Below are positions 56,745 to 64,000 of a DNA stretch of 64,000 nt, one piece after another (position 1 is the stretch's first letter; each line of letters opens with the position of its first letter). Location: assembly GCA_035405645.1 (NCBI GenBank), contig DAONJL010000002.1:31848-95847 (forward strand), read 5' to 3'. This stretch comes from DAONJL01 sp035405645 [NCBI: bacterium] (GTDB lineage: Bacteria > JAGOBX01 > DAONJL01). A program made the translations under genes and the position numbers. The notes under the pieces are model-generated. The model did no database searches and was not told the origin of the DNA. It saw nothing but the letters and a program-made list of their open reading frames with translations.

Positions 56745-57191
56745 ATGAAACTGAATTTTTTGAAAAATACTAATTCTTTCTCTTTAATTGAATTAGTTAT
56801 TTCTATTGGAATACTTATACCTGCCCTTATTGTTTCCTATCAAATATCATTTAATTATTTTGATACTTTTGAACGATTTGAAGATTATAAAAATATAAAT
56901 TATTTAGTTCACCATTATCTTGAAAAATTTAATTATGACGAATTAGCATTAAATAAAGAAGTAACTGATAATTATAGAATAAATGATAAAAATTATTTTA
57001 TCACTTTTTTAGTTAAAGATTTTGAATTAGTTCAATTATTCAAAATAAATTTTTTAGATTCATCTTATATTGAACAATATAAAAAATTTATATCTGATTT
57101 AAATGATTTAAAAATTATTTCTGTTACAATAAAAAATGATAAAAAACAACAATTCAATTTTTCTAAAATCATTTTATTAAAAAATACTTGA
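56745..57191 (+). CDS. Type IV pilin-like / pseudopilin protein
   Basis: 148 aa. The N-terminus NTNSFSLIELVISIGILIPALI is a class III signal: mature Phe+1 and Glu+5 lead a hydrophobic helix. Position -1 is Ser rather than the usual Gly, so PilD-type cleavage may be weaker or the protein a minor pseudopilin. The ~110-residue C-terminal domain has no cysteine pair and no family I recognise. No other pilus genes adjoin. It lies 32 bp after the DUF115 gene, without a clear RBS. Confidence 0.6.
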   Translation: MKLNFLKNTNSFSLIELVISIGILIPALIVSYQISFNYFDTFERFEDYKNINYLVHHYLEKFNYDELALNKEVTDNYRINDKNYFITFLVKDFELVQLFKINFLDSSYIEQYKKFISDLNDLKIISVTIKNDKKQQFNFSKIILLKNT

Positions 57192-57216
57192 TTTTCTCTA
57201 AATAAAAAAATATTAT
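57188..57216 (+). promoter_or_regulatory. Promoter candidate upstream of the LUD/DUF362 genes
   Basis: TTGATT at 57188-57193, a 17-bp spacer and TATTAT at 57211-57216, 30 bp before ATG 57246 with a TTGAGG RBS. It begins right at the end of the pilin-like gene and suggests a new transcription unit. Confidence 0.4.
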
Positions 57217-57245
57217 TTAAAAAAAAATATATTTGAGGTTTTTAT

Positions 57246-57857
57246 ATGTCAAAAATTTTGTCTATCGAAAATAAAAAATTTTATTTAAAAGATTTATCAA
57301 ATAATTCTTTAAAAACTTTTTCAAATGAAAATGAAGCATTTGATTTTTTAAAAGATAACTATAATCTACAAAAAGAAAATATAATTATAGATAACAAACT
57401 CTCTGGTGGGCAAAAAATTATTTTAAAAAATATTTATGGAAAAGCAAAAAAATATCAAGAAACAAATCAAATGGATGATTTTTATTTTGAAGTTAAAAAA
57501 AATATAAATGATTCATTATCACAAAATATTTCACCAGATGGTGAAATTAGTTCTGAAAAAAAATTGAAAGTTATAAATGATGTTTCAAATCAATTTGCAC
57601 AGAAAATAGATACAGTATCAAATCAAAATGTAATTTGTAAATTACTTGCTGATATTACTTTAGAAGAGACTGAAAAAATTTTTCAAAAATTTGAATCAAA
57701 AATTACTAATGAAGAATTGTTTCATCTAAAAGCTGTATTTAATACTTTAATAAACAGAAATTATCTTTCACATCGTAAAAATAATATTGTTTATGATTTA
57801 GTTGAATTAAGAAATAAAGTAAGTTCATTATTATTAAAAAGGGGGATTATCGGATAA
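57246..57857 (+). CDS. Uncharacterised protein (203 aa)
   Basis: No family recognised. The first ~50 residues look like a small beta/alpha unit (MSKILSIENKKFYLKDL), and the rest is helical, rich in Lys, Asn and Glu, without cysteines other than one (NVICKLL). No signal peptide or membrane segment, so probably cytosolic. The stop overlaps the LUD gene start by one base (TAATG), which suggests the two act together. There is a TTGAGG RBS. Confidence 0.5.
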   Translation: MSKILSIENKKFYLKDLSNNSLKTFSNENEAFDFLKDNYNLQKENIIIDNKLSGGQKIILKNIYGKAKKYQETNQMDDFYFEVKKNINDSLSQNISPDGEISSEKKLKVINDVSNQFAQKIDTVSNQNVICKLLADITLEETEKIFQKFESKITNEELFHLKAVFNTLINRNYLSHRKNNIVYDLVELRNKVSSLLLKRGIIG

Positions 57858-58510
57858 TGATAAATTATTTAGATGAAATGAAAAAATTAGGAAAAATAAA
57901 ATCAGATGAATTAAAAAAAAATTTAGAGAAAAAAAATATAAAATTATTATTTTTTGAAAATTTACAATCAGCATTAGAAAGTGCTATTTCTAAAATTGAT
58001 AAAAATGCTGTTATTGGGTTTGGTGGTTCAAAAACAATTGAAGCACTTGGCTTAATTGATTATCTTAAAAAAAATAATTATAAAAATCTTCTTGATAGGT
58101 CTGATAAATCATTAACTCCAGAACAAAAAAGAGAAATAGAACGAAAAATGTTCTTATCTGATATTTATCTAACAGGAACAAATGCAATTACAATTGATGG
58201 ACAATTTGTTAATACAGATAAATGGGGTAATCGTGTTGCTGCAATGATATTTGGTCCTAAAAAAATTTTTATTTTTGCTGGTATAAATAAAATTGTAAAA
58301 GATTTAAATGAAGCATTTGAAAGAATTAAAAAATTATCTGCTCCGTTAAATTCAATTAGATTTAATCTATCTACACCTTGTACTGTTACTGGTTATTGTA
58401 TGAATTGTTCTTCTGAACAAAAAATTTGTTATGTTACAACAATAATAAATGGTTCGCCTGAAAAAGATAGAATTACACTTTTTTTAATAAATGAATATTT
58501 AGGTTTTTAA
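57857..58510 (+). CDS. LUD domain protein (DUF162, LutC/YkgG-like)
   Basis: 217 aa. IGFGGSKTIEALGLIDYL, LSDIYLTGTNAITIDGQFVN, WGNRVAAMIFGPKKIFIFAG and a C-terminal Cys cluster (TPCTVTGYCMNCSSEQKIC) match the single-domain LUD family found in many anaerobes. LutC proper takes part in lactate oxidation; this subgroup's role is unknown. The four cysteines may bind a metal or cluster. It is followed 12 bp later by a DUF362 ferredoxin-type protein. Confidence 0.78.
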   Translation: MINYLDEMKKLGKIKSDELKKNLEKKNIKLLFFENLQSALESAISKIDKNAVIGFGGSKTIEALGLIDYLKKNNYKNLLDRSDKSLTPEQKREIERKMFLSDIYLTGTNAITIDGQFVNTDKWGNRVAAMIFGPKKIFIFAGINKIVKDLNEAFERIKKLSAPLNSIRFNLSTPCTVTGYCMNCSSEQKICYVTTIINGSPEKDRITLFLINEYLGF

Positions 58511-58522
58511 GAGGTTTTTTAT

Positions 58523-59626
58523 ATGTCTGATGTATTTTTCGCTGATAAGCGTGAACATTTTCATTTCAATGTATTTAATAAATTAGATATTCTTTTAGAA
58601 AAAATAAATTATAAAAATATAATCAAAAAAAATGAATTAGTAGCAATTAAAATTCATTTTGGTGAAAAAGGCAATACTGGTTATTTAAATCCTTTATATG
58701 CTGCACACATTGTTCGAAAAGTAAAAGAAATTGGTGCAAAACCTTTTTTAACTGATGGTTCAACTATATATAAAGGTACAAGAACTGATGCTGTTTCACA
58801 TATTGAAACAGCAATTAAAAATGGTTTTAATTATGCCACCTGTGAAGCACCTATTATTATTGCTGATGGTTTAAAAGGAACAAATTGTGTCAAAATAAAT
58901 GTAAATGGAGAAATAGTTGAAGTTGGTGCAGAAGTATATAATGCTGATGCATTAATTTGCTTAACTCATTTTAAAGCACACGAACTTGCTGGAATTGGTG
59001 GTGCATTAAAAAATATCGGAATGGGTTTAGCCTCAAAAAAAGGAAAATTAAAGATGCATACAACTGTTTCACCTTTTGTAAAAGAAAAATATTGTATTTT
59101 TTGTAAGGTATGTTTTTCTGCCTGTCCAGCAAATGCTATATCAGAAAAAAATAAAAAAGCATTTATCAATTCAAATAAATGTGTTGGTTGTGGTCAATGT
59201 ATTTTATCCTGTGCTCAAAAAGCAATTACTATTAATTGGAATATTGAACCAATTAAAATGATGGATTTAATGATAACTTATGTCAAAGGAATTTTATCAA
59301 ATAAAATAAATAAAATGTTTTTTATAAATTTTATCGAAAAAGTTTCACCTGAATGTGATTGTTATGGTCATTCTGATATTCCTATCGTTCCTGATGTTGG
59401 TGTGCTCGCTTCTATTGACCCTGTGGCAATTGATAAAGCTTCTGCTGACCTTGTAAATTTACAGGAAGGCAATAAAAATACTTCATTAAAAAGTAATTTT
59501 AAATCAGGTGAAGATAAATTTCTTGCTTTACATCCAAATTGTAATTGGATGTTTCAAATAAAAAAAGCTGAAGAATTAGGTATTGGTTCATCTAAATATA
59601 ATTTAATAAAAATTTCTGAAAAATAA
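58523..59626 (+). CDS. DUF362 protein with two 4Fe-4S clusters
   Basis: 367 aa with an AAGAGG RBS. The DUF362 domain (VAIKIHFGEKGNTGYLN, FLTDGSTIYKGTRTDA, CLTHFKAHELAGIGGALKNIGMG) has a ferredoxin insert: CIFCKVCFSACP and CVGCGQCILSCA. This is a common form in anaerobes, of unknown reaction, probably redox. VPDVGVLASIDPVAIDKASADLV completes the domain. It forms a unit with the LUD gene and may take part in electron transfer. Confidence 0.82.
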   Translation: MSDVFFADKREHFHFNVFNKLDILLEKINYKNIIKKNELVAIKIHFGEKGNTGYLNPLYAAHIVRKVKEIGAKPFLTDGSTIYKGTRTDAVSHIETAIKNGFNYATCEAPIIIADGLKGTNCVKINVNGEIVEVGAEVYNADALICLTHFKAHELAGIGGALKNIGMGLASKKGKLKMHTTVSPFVKEKYCIFCKVCFSACPANAISEKNKKAFINSNKCVGCGQCILSCAQKAITINWNIEPIKMMDLMITYVKGILSNKINKMFFINFIEKVSPECDCYGHSDIPIVPDVGVLASIDPVAIDKASADLVNLQEGNKNTSLKSNFKSGEDKFLALHPNCNWMFQIKKAEELGIGSSKYNLIKISEK

Positions 59627-59651
59627 TTTTTATAAAAGGAGGGTGGCTTTT

Positions 59652-59915
59652 ATGTCTGATATTTATAGTAAAACAAATGAAATGGAAAGCACTATTCAGG
59701 TTGTTGTTGATAGAATTGAAGATAATAATATTGCAGTTATTGAATTACCCGACCTTGACCAATTTGAAATTAACAAAAAATATTTACCTAAAAAAGTAAA
59801 AGAAGGTAATGTAATTGATATTACTTTTAAATTGAATCCAGATGCTGAAAAAAAGAAAAGAGAAGAGATAATTAAATTACAAGAAGAATTACTTAATCGC
59901 TCAAAAAATTTGTAA
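59652..59915 (+). CDS. DUF3006 protein
   Basis: 87 aa from ATG 59652. The GTG at 59643 is too close to the AAAAGGAGGG RBS, which is ~9 bases before the ATG. IQVVVDRIEDNNIAVIELP and VKEGNVIDITF fit the DUF3006 family of small beta-barrel proteins, with a charged helix at the C-terminus. Function unknown. It lies 6 bp before cysS. Confidence 0.7.
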   Translation: MSDIYSKTNEMESTIQVVVDRIEDNNIAVIELPDLDQFEINKKYLPKKVKEGNVIDITFKLNPDAEKKKREEIIKLQEELLNRSKNL

Positions 59916-59921
59916 TTTTCT

Positions 59922-61319
59922 ATGACATTAAAAATATATAATACCTTAACTAAAGAAAAAGAAATTTTCATACCTATAAATAATGATGAAGTAAAAATGT
60001 ATGTTTGTGGTGTGACAGTATATGATTATTGTCATTTAGGACATGCACGCTCTTATATTGTTTTTGATGTAATCAAAAGATATTTAAAATATTTAGGTTA
60101 TAATGTGAAACATATTCAAAATTTCACTGATGTTGATGATAAAATTATTAATCGTGCTAATGAACGAAATATTCCAATAAATAAATTAACTGAAGAAATG
60201 ATAAATGAATACTTTAATGATATGCAATATTTTAATATTCTCAAAGCAGATTATTATCCAAAAGTTACTGAACATATAAATGATATAATAGAATTTATTC
60301 AGGTTTTAATAAATAAAGGTTTTGCTTATAAAAATAAAAATAATGAAATAATTTTTTCTGTTAATAAATTTCCTGAATATGGTAAATTATCAGGCAGAAA
60401 ATTAGAAGAACAAAAAGCTGGTGCAAGAATTGAAATTTCAGAAGCAAAAGAAAATCCACTTGATTTTGTATTATGGAAACCATCAAAAGAAAAAGAACCT
60501 GGTTGGGAATCACCGTGGGGCAAAGGAAGACCAGGATGGCATATAGAATGCTCTGTTATGGCAATGAAACATTTAGGTGAAGAAATTGATATTCATTGTG
60601 GTGGGATGGATTTAATTTTTCCTCATCACGAAAATGAAATTGCACAATCAGAAGCATATTCAGGAAAACAATTTGTTAAATATTGGCTACATAATGGTTT
60701 TGTAACAATTAATAAAGAAAAAATGTCAAAATCTCTTGGAAATTTTTTTATTATCAAAGATATAATAAAAAAATATTCAGGTCCAATTTTAAGATATTTT
60801 TTTCTCACTTCTCATTATCGCTCGCCAATTGATTATTCACTTGAAAATATAGAATACGCAAAAAAAGGTTATGAAAAAATTGTTAATGCTTTCTTTAATA
60901 TAAAAAATTATTCTTCTCTTTCTTCAAAAAATGATAAAGTATTTTTAGAAGAAATACAAAATGAAGAAAATAATTTTTTTAATTATATGAATGATGATTT
61001 TAATACAGCAGGTGCAATTGGAACTATTCATAATTTAATTTCTATTTTTTATAATTATTCAGAAAAATCTGAAATTTCAAATAATGTTGTTAATAAATTT
61101 CTTGATATTCTTAAAAAATTATGTAATATTTTAGGTATTGAAATTATTGAATCATCAAATAAAATAGAAGAAGAATTAATTAATTTATTTATAGAAATAA
61201 GAAATGATTTAAGAAAAGAAAAACAATTTACACTTGCTGATAAAATACGAAATAAATTATTAGAATTAGGAATAGAAATGCGCGATAGACGCGATAAAAC
61301 TATATGGATAAAAAAATAA
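59922..61319 (+). CDS. cysS: Cysteinyl-tRNA synthetase
   Basis: 465 aa class I synthetase. VCGVTVYDYCHLGHARSYIVFDV holds zinc ligand Cys29 and the HIGH motif as HLGH (38-41). GWHIECSVMA and FPHHENEIAQSEA give other zinc ligands and the cysteine site; KMSKSLGNFF is the KMSKS loop. Length is normal. It charges tRNA-Cys, and is probably co-transcribed with the DUF3006 gene and the response regulator one base later. Confidence 0.96.
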   Translation: MTLKIYNTLTKEKEIFIPINNDEVKMYVCGVTVYDYCHLGHARSYIVFDVIKRYLKYLGYNVKHIQNFTDVDDKIINRANERNIPINKLTEEMINEYFNDMQYFNILKADYYPKVTEHINDIIEFIQVLINKGFAYKNKNNEIIFSVNKFPEYGKLSGRKLEEQKAGARIEISEAKENPLDFVLWKPSKEKEPGWESPWGKGRPGWHIECSVMAMKHLGEEIDIHCGGMDLIFPHHENEIAQSEAYSGKQFVKYWLHNGFVTINKEKMSKSLGNFFIIKDIIKKYSGPILRYFFLTSHYRSPIDYSLENIEYAKKGYEKIVNAFFNIKNYSSLSSKNDKVFLEEIQNEENNFFNYMNDDFNTAGAIGTIHNLISIFYNYSEKSEISNNVVNKFLDILKKLCNILGIEIIESSNKIEEELINLFIEIRNDLRKEKQFTLADKIRNKLLELGIEMRDRRDKTIWIKK

Positions 61320-61320
61320 T

Positions 61321-62328
61321 ATGGAAAAAAAAATAGCAAAAATTTTAGTTATTGATGATGATATTGAAACACTTGATTTAATTGAAACAATTTTAGTAAA
61401 TGCAAATTATGATGTTTTAAAAGTTAAATCTGGTATTGAAGCATTAAAAATTGCTGATAAAATTCTACCTGATGTAATATTACTCGATATTCATATGCCT
61501 GAAATGGATGGTTATAAAACTTTTCAAAAATTTCATGAAAATAAAAAACTAAAAAATACTCCAATTATTTTTATTACAGCAAAATATCTAAAACTAAATG
61601 AAATAGTAAAAGGCTTAAATATTGGTGCTTATGATTATATTACAAAACCATTTCATAATGATGAACTCGTTGCTCGTGTTGGTGTGGCTGTAAAAATAAA
61701 AAAATATGAAGATAGAATTTTAGAACAATTAAATGAATTAAAAAAAATAAATAAAAAATTAAGACTAACAAGAATAGGTATTATCAATGCACTTTTATCA
61801 GCACTTGAATTAAAAGATGCAAATACAACTGAACATTGTATGCGCGTTACTAAATATGCAATAGAAATTGCAAAAAATTTAAACTTATCAAAAGAAGAAT
61901 TTGATTTATTAAAACAAGCAACATTGCTTCACGATATTGGAAAACTTGGTATTGATGATAATATTTTAAAAAAACCGGGAAAATTAAATAAAGTTGAATT
62001 TAAAAAAATGAAAAATCATCCACGATATGGAAAAATCATTCTAAACTCAATTTTAAATTTTAAAAAAATTATTGAAGTTATTTTTTATCATCACGAAAGA
62101 ATTGATGGTGATGGTTATTATCATACTACATCTGAAAATATACCATTATTATCTAAAATTATTACTGTTGCTGATTCATTTGATGCTATGACTTCTTATC
62201 GTTCTTATAGAAATAAAGTTGATTATAAAACTGCTTTTTTAGAATTAGAAAAAAATATTGGAAAACAATTTGATAAAGAATGCGTCCAGGCTCTTAAAAC
62301 TTATTTGTTAAATAAAAAATTAATTTAA
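61321..62328 (+). CDS. Response regulator with HD-GYP-type output domain
   Basis: 335 aa. REC domain (1-~125): VIDDDIETL, phospho-Asp56 in LLDIHMP, Lys109 in ITKPF. A short helix links to HD-GYP (~150-330): LLHDIGKLGIDD (His204, Asp205), HPRYGKII, and HHERIDGDGYY (His257, His258) where the usual motif is HHExxDGxGYP; Tyr267 replaces the proline. Such proteins are c-di-GMP (or cGAMP) phosphodiesterases of the RpfG type. Metal ligands are present, so hydrolysis is plausible. It overlaps the convergent PBP2 gene by 4 bp. Confidence 0.88.
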   Translation: MEKKIAKILVIDDDIETLDLIETILVNANYDVLKVKSGIEALKIADKILPDVILLDIHMPEMDGYKTFQKFHENKKLKNTPIIFITAKYLKLNEIVKGLNIGAYDYITKPFHNDELVARVGVAVKIKKYEDRILEQLNELKKINKKLRLTRIGIINALLSALELKDANTTEHCMRVTKYAIEIAKNLNLSKEEFDLLKQATLLHDIGKLGIDDNILKKPGKLNKVEFKKMKNHPRYGKIILNSILNFKKIIEVIFYHHERIDGDGYYHTTSENIPLLSKIITVADSFDAMTSYRSYRNKVDYKTAFLELEKNIGKQFDKECVQALKTYLLNKKLI

Positions 62329-64000
62329 TTCATATAATTTTTTGAAATAAATTCAATTATCTTTTGTGTTAGTGGAACTGCTACTTCACTACTTGAACCA
62401 GCATTTTCAACTAATGTAACTATTAAATATTCTGGTTGTTCAAGAGGAAAAAAACAAACAAACCAGGAATGTGGTTTAATTTCTTCTTTTTTATCTGCTC
62501 GGCCAATAATCTGTGCTGTCCCTGTTTTTCCTCCTATTTTAAAATTTACTATTCTATTTCCATCTTTATGTTTGGCACTATATCCTGTGCCATATTCTAT
62601 TACTCCCTCTAATGCTAATTTTATTTTTCTTATATTTTCTTTGTTAAATATTATTTCTTCTTTTACATAATTATATTTCTTATTTATTCTTTGTTCGTTC
62701 TTCCATCTTATTTCTTTTAATATTCTTGGTTTTATTAAAAACCCATTATTTGCTATTGCTGAATACATTATTGCAAGTTTTATTGGTGTAATAGAAACTG
62801 AACCTTGACCAATACTCATATTTATTATTTCACCTTTTGTAATTTTTTTATTAGTTTTTTCTAAATAATTTTTTGAGTAATAAAAAGAATTAATTTCATA
62901 AGGTAAATCTATATCTGTTATTCGTGTTAAATAAAATCTTTCAAAAATTTCTGAGATGTTTTCATATCCTAAAAATAAGCCTAAATTATAAAAATATATA
63001 TTGCAGGAATTAATAATTGCATTTATCAAATTTAGTGAATTATGTCCTTCTCTTTTCCAACATTTAAATTCTTTGTTTCCATAATAAAATGAACCAGAAC
63101 AATAATAAACTCTATTTATATCACCACCATTTTCTAAATATTTTAGTGCAATAAATGGTTTTATTGTTGAACCAGGTGGATAAATACCTTGAATACATCT
63201 ATTTAATAATATATTTCTTGTGCTTGTTAATATATTTTTTTTTGTTTCTTCGTTAAATAAAAATTCATTTATATCAAAATCAGGAAAACTGCTCATTGCG
63301 TAAATTTCACCATTTTGTGGATTTAATATTATTATTGCTCCATTTTTATCTTTCGGAAATATTTCATGTATAAATTTTTGTAAGTCAAATTTGATAGTCA
63401 AAATTATATCATTTCCTGATATTGGTTTTTTTGTCCATTCTGTGATTGTTTTCTCATGCTGCCTACCTAATGCATCTACTATAAAACAATCTAAACCATT
63501 TTCTCCTATTAATAATTCATCATACTCTTTTTCTATACCTGTTATTCCAACTTCATTAAATTCATATTGTTTTATGTTTTTATCCAATCTTGCAATAAAT
63601 TGAGTATAACCAATTACATTTGATAAAATATTTTTTTCATTGTAATATCTATGATAAACTGGCTTTATTTCTATTTCCTGTAATTCATTTATATATTTAC
63701 TTAATCGTTCTATATCTTCTATTTTTAAAATTTTATTTATAATTTGACTCTTTATTTCATAATAATTTTTTCTGTTAAAATCAATTTTTAAAATATTTTC
63801 AAATATCATTTTAATTTTTGTATTTATTTCAAATTCTGGTTTTAAATATATTTTATAATCTGAAACATTACTTGCTAATAAAACATTTTCTGATGAATAA
63901 ATTCTGCCTCGTAAATATGGAATAATCTCAAATTTAATAAAATTTCGAAATGATAATTTTTTAAAATAATCTCTTGAATAAATTTGAATATTCAATAAAC
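62325..64000 (-). CDS. mrdA: Penicillin-binding protein 2-like transpeptidase (partial)
   Basis: At least 558 codons on the minus strand. The frame remains open to the end of the window, and the nominal start at 63995 is a TTG inside the coding sequence, so the N-terminal membrane anchor lies outside. LRGRIYSSENVLLASN is the dimerisation-domain start. YPPGSTIKP (Ser-x-x-Lys), NSCNIYFYNLG (SxN) and GGKTGTAQIIG are the transpeptidase motifs, and KCWKREGH is a PBP2 feature. It cross-links peptidoglycan in elongation with RodA. It converges on the HD-GYP gene. Confidence 0.88.
   Translation of the reverse strand, partial: LLNIQIYSRDYFKKLSFRNFIKFEIIPYLRGRIYSSENVLLASNVSDYKIYLKPEFEINTKIKMIFENILKIDFNRKNYYEIKSQIINKILKIEDIERLSKYINELQEIEIKPVYHRYYNEKNILSNVIGYTQFIARLDKNIKQYEFNEVGITGIEKEYDELLIGENGLDCFIVDALGRQHEKTITEWTKKPISGNDIILTIKFDLQKFIHEIFPKDKNGAIIILNPQNGEIYAMSSFPDFDINEFLFNEETKKNILTSTRNILLNRCIQGIYPPGSTIKPFIALKYLENGGDINRVYYCSGSFYYGNKEFKCWKREGHNSLNLINAIINSCNIYFYNLGLFLGYENISEIFERFYLTRITDIDLPYEINSFYYSKNYLEKTNKKITKGEIINMSIGQGSVSITPIKLAIMYSAIANNGFLIKPRILKEIRWKNEQRINKKYNYVKEEIIFNKENIRKIKLALEGVIEYGTGYSAKHKDGNRIVNFKIGGKTGTAQIIGRADKKEEIKPHSWFVCFFPLEQPEYLIVTLVENAGSSSEVAVPLTQKIIEFISKNYMN

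Noticed and set aside
63391-63603. 70-aa + strand ORF opposite the PBP2-like gene
   Set aside because: Antisense shadow of a transpeptidase gene with intact motifs.

Overview
This is a strongly AT-rich, gene-dense stretch of an uncultured-looking, anaerobic, diderm bacterium. The diderm assignment rests on predicted outer-membrane barrels, a PorV/PorQ-family protein, a lipoprotein signal and C-terminal sorting-type domains. Anaerobic metabolism is suggested by a cytosolic NiFe hydrogenase, an electron-transfer flavoprotein end, ferredoxin-type proteins and a radical SAM enzyme. No rRNA or decisive phylogenetic marker is present, so I do not name a phylum. DnaK lacks the nucleotide-binding-domain insert usual in Gram-negative bacteria, which is odd beside the outer-membrane proteins. 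Almost all genes are on the + strand in tight operons. Genes near a recognisable promoter usually have a clear Shine-Dalgarno sequence, while many operon-internal genes overlap or abut and have none.

Layout. 1-223: C-terminal end of an etfB-like gene. 381-18180: a promoter, a 12-codon leader ORF in a hairpin, then four consecutive genes for huge secreted proteins (363, 688, 2687 and 2126 aa) built of Ig-like, DUF11-like, lamin-tail, FN3, dockerin and possibly cohesin-like domains. No enzyme domain is visible in them. The 2687-aa protein contains a directly adjacent duplication of an ~830-aa super-module. 18189-20686: a frameshifted flavodoxin/ferredoxin gene and a PMT-type glycosyltransferase. 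20826-24838: a group 3b-like NiFe hydrogenase operon in which the beta (Fe-S) and gamma (FAD/NAD) subunits are fused. 24879-28157: aminotransferase, DUF3108 protein and SGNH hydrolase. 28200-28285: tRNA-Leu(CAA) with its own promoter. 28317-37375: Nif3-like protein, two barrel-like proteins (one with a glycogen-binding-type domain), a subtilase, a PorV/PorQ-family protein, ispG, a small membrane protein and a ChbG/YdjC deacetylase.

37376-37971 is mostly non-coding and holds a decayed transposase fragment. 37972-43847: an AphA-like lipoprotein phosphatase, hisF, a radical SAM/SPASM-like protein with a glycosyltransferase, then a probable polyphosphate cassette (polyphosphate glucokinase-like ROK kinase, CHAD protein, stand-alone HD domain like the Ppx/GppA C-terminus). 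43861-47049 on the minus strand: glycosyltransferase, histidine kinase and a periplasmic helical protein. 47194-57191: dnaK, trpB2-like gene, mtnA, small membrane protein, lepB, PASTA-containing ftsI-like PBP, DUF502, DUF115 and pilin-like genes. 57188-62328: unknown protein, LUD protein, DUF362 ferredoxin, DUF3006, cysS and an HD-GYP response regulator. 62325-64000 (minus): 3' part of a PBP2/mrdA-like gene running off the window.

The most unusual items are the exoprotein locus (dockerin next to a possible cohesin-like domain, plus the super-module duplication), the fused hydrogenase subunit, the three-gene polyphosphate cassette, the CBM48-barrel fusion and a recurrent TTGACt-N17/18-TAAAAT promoter pattern.
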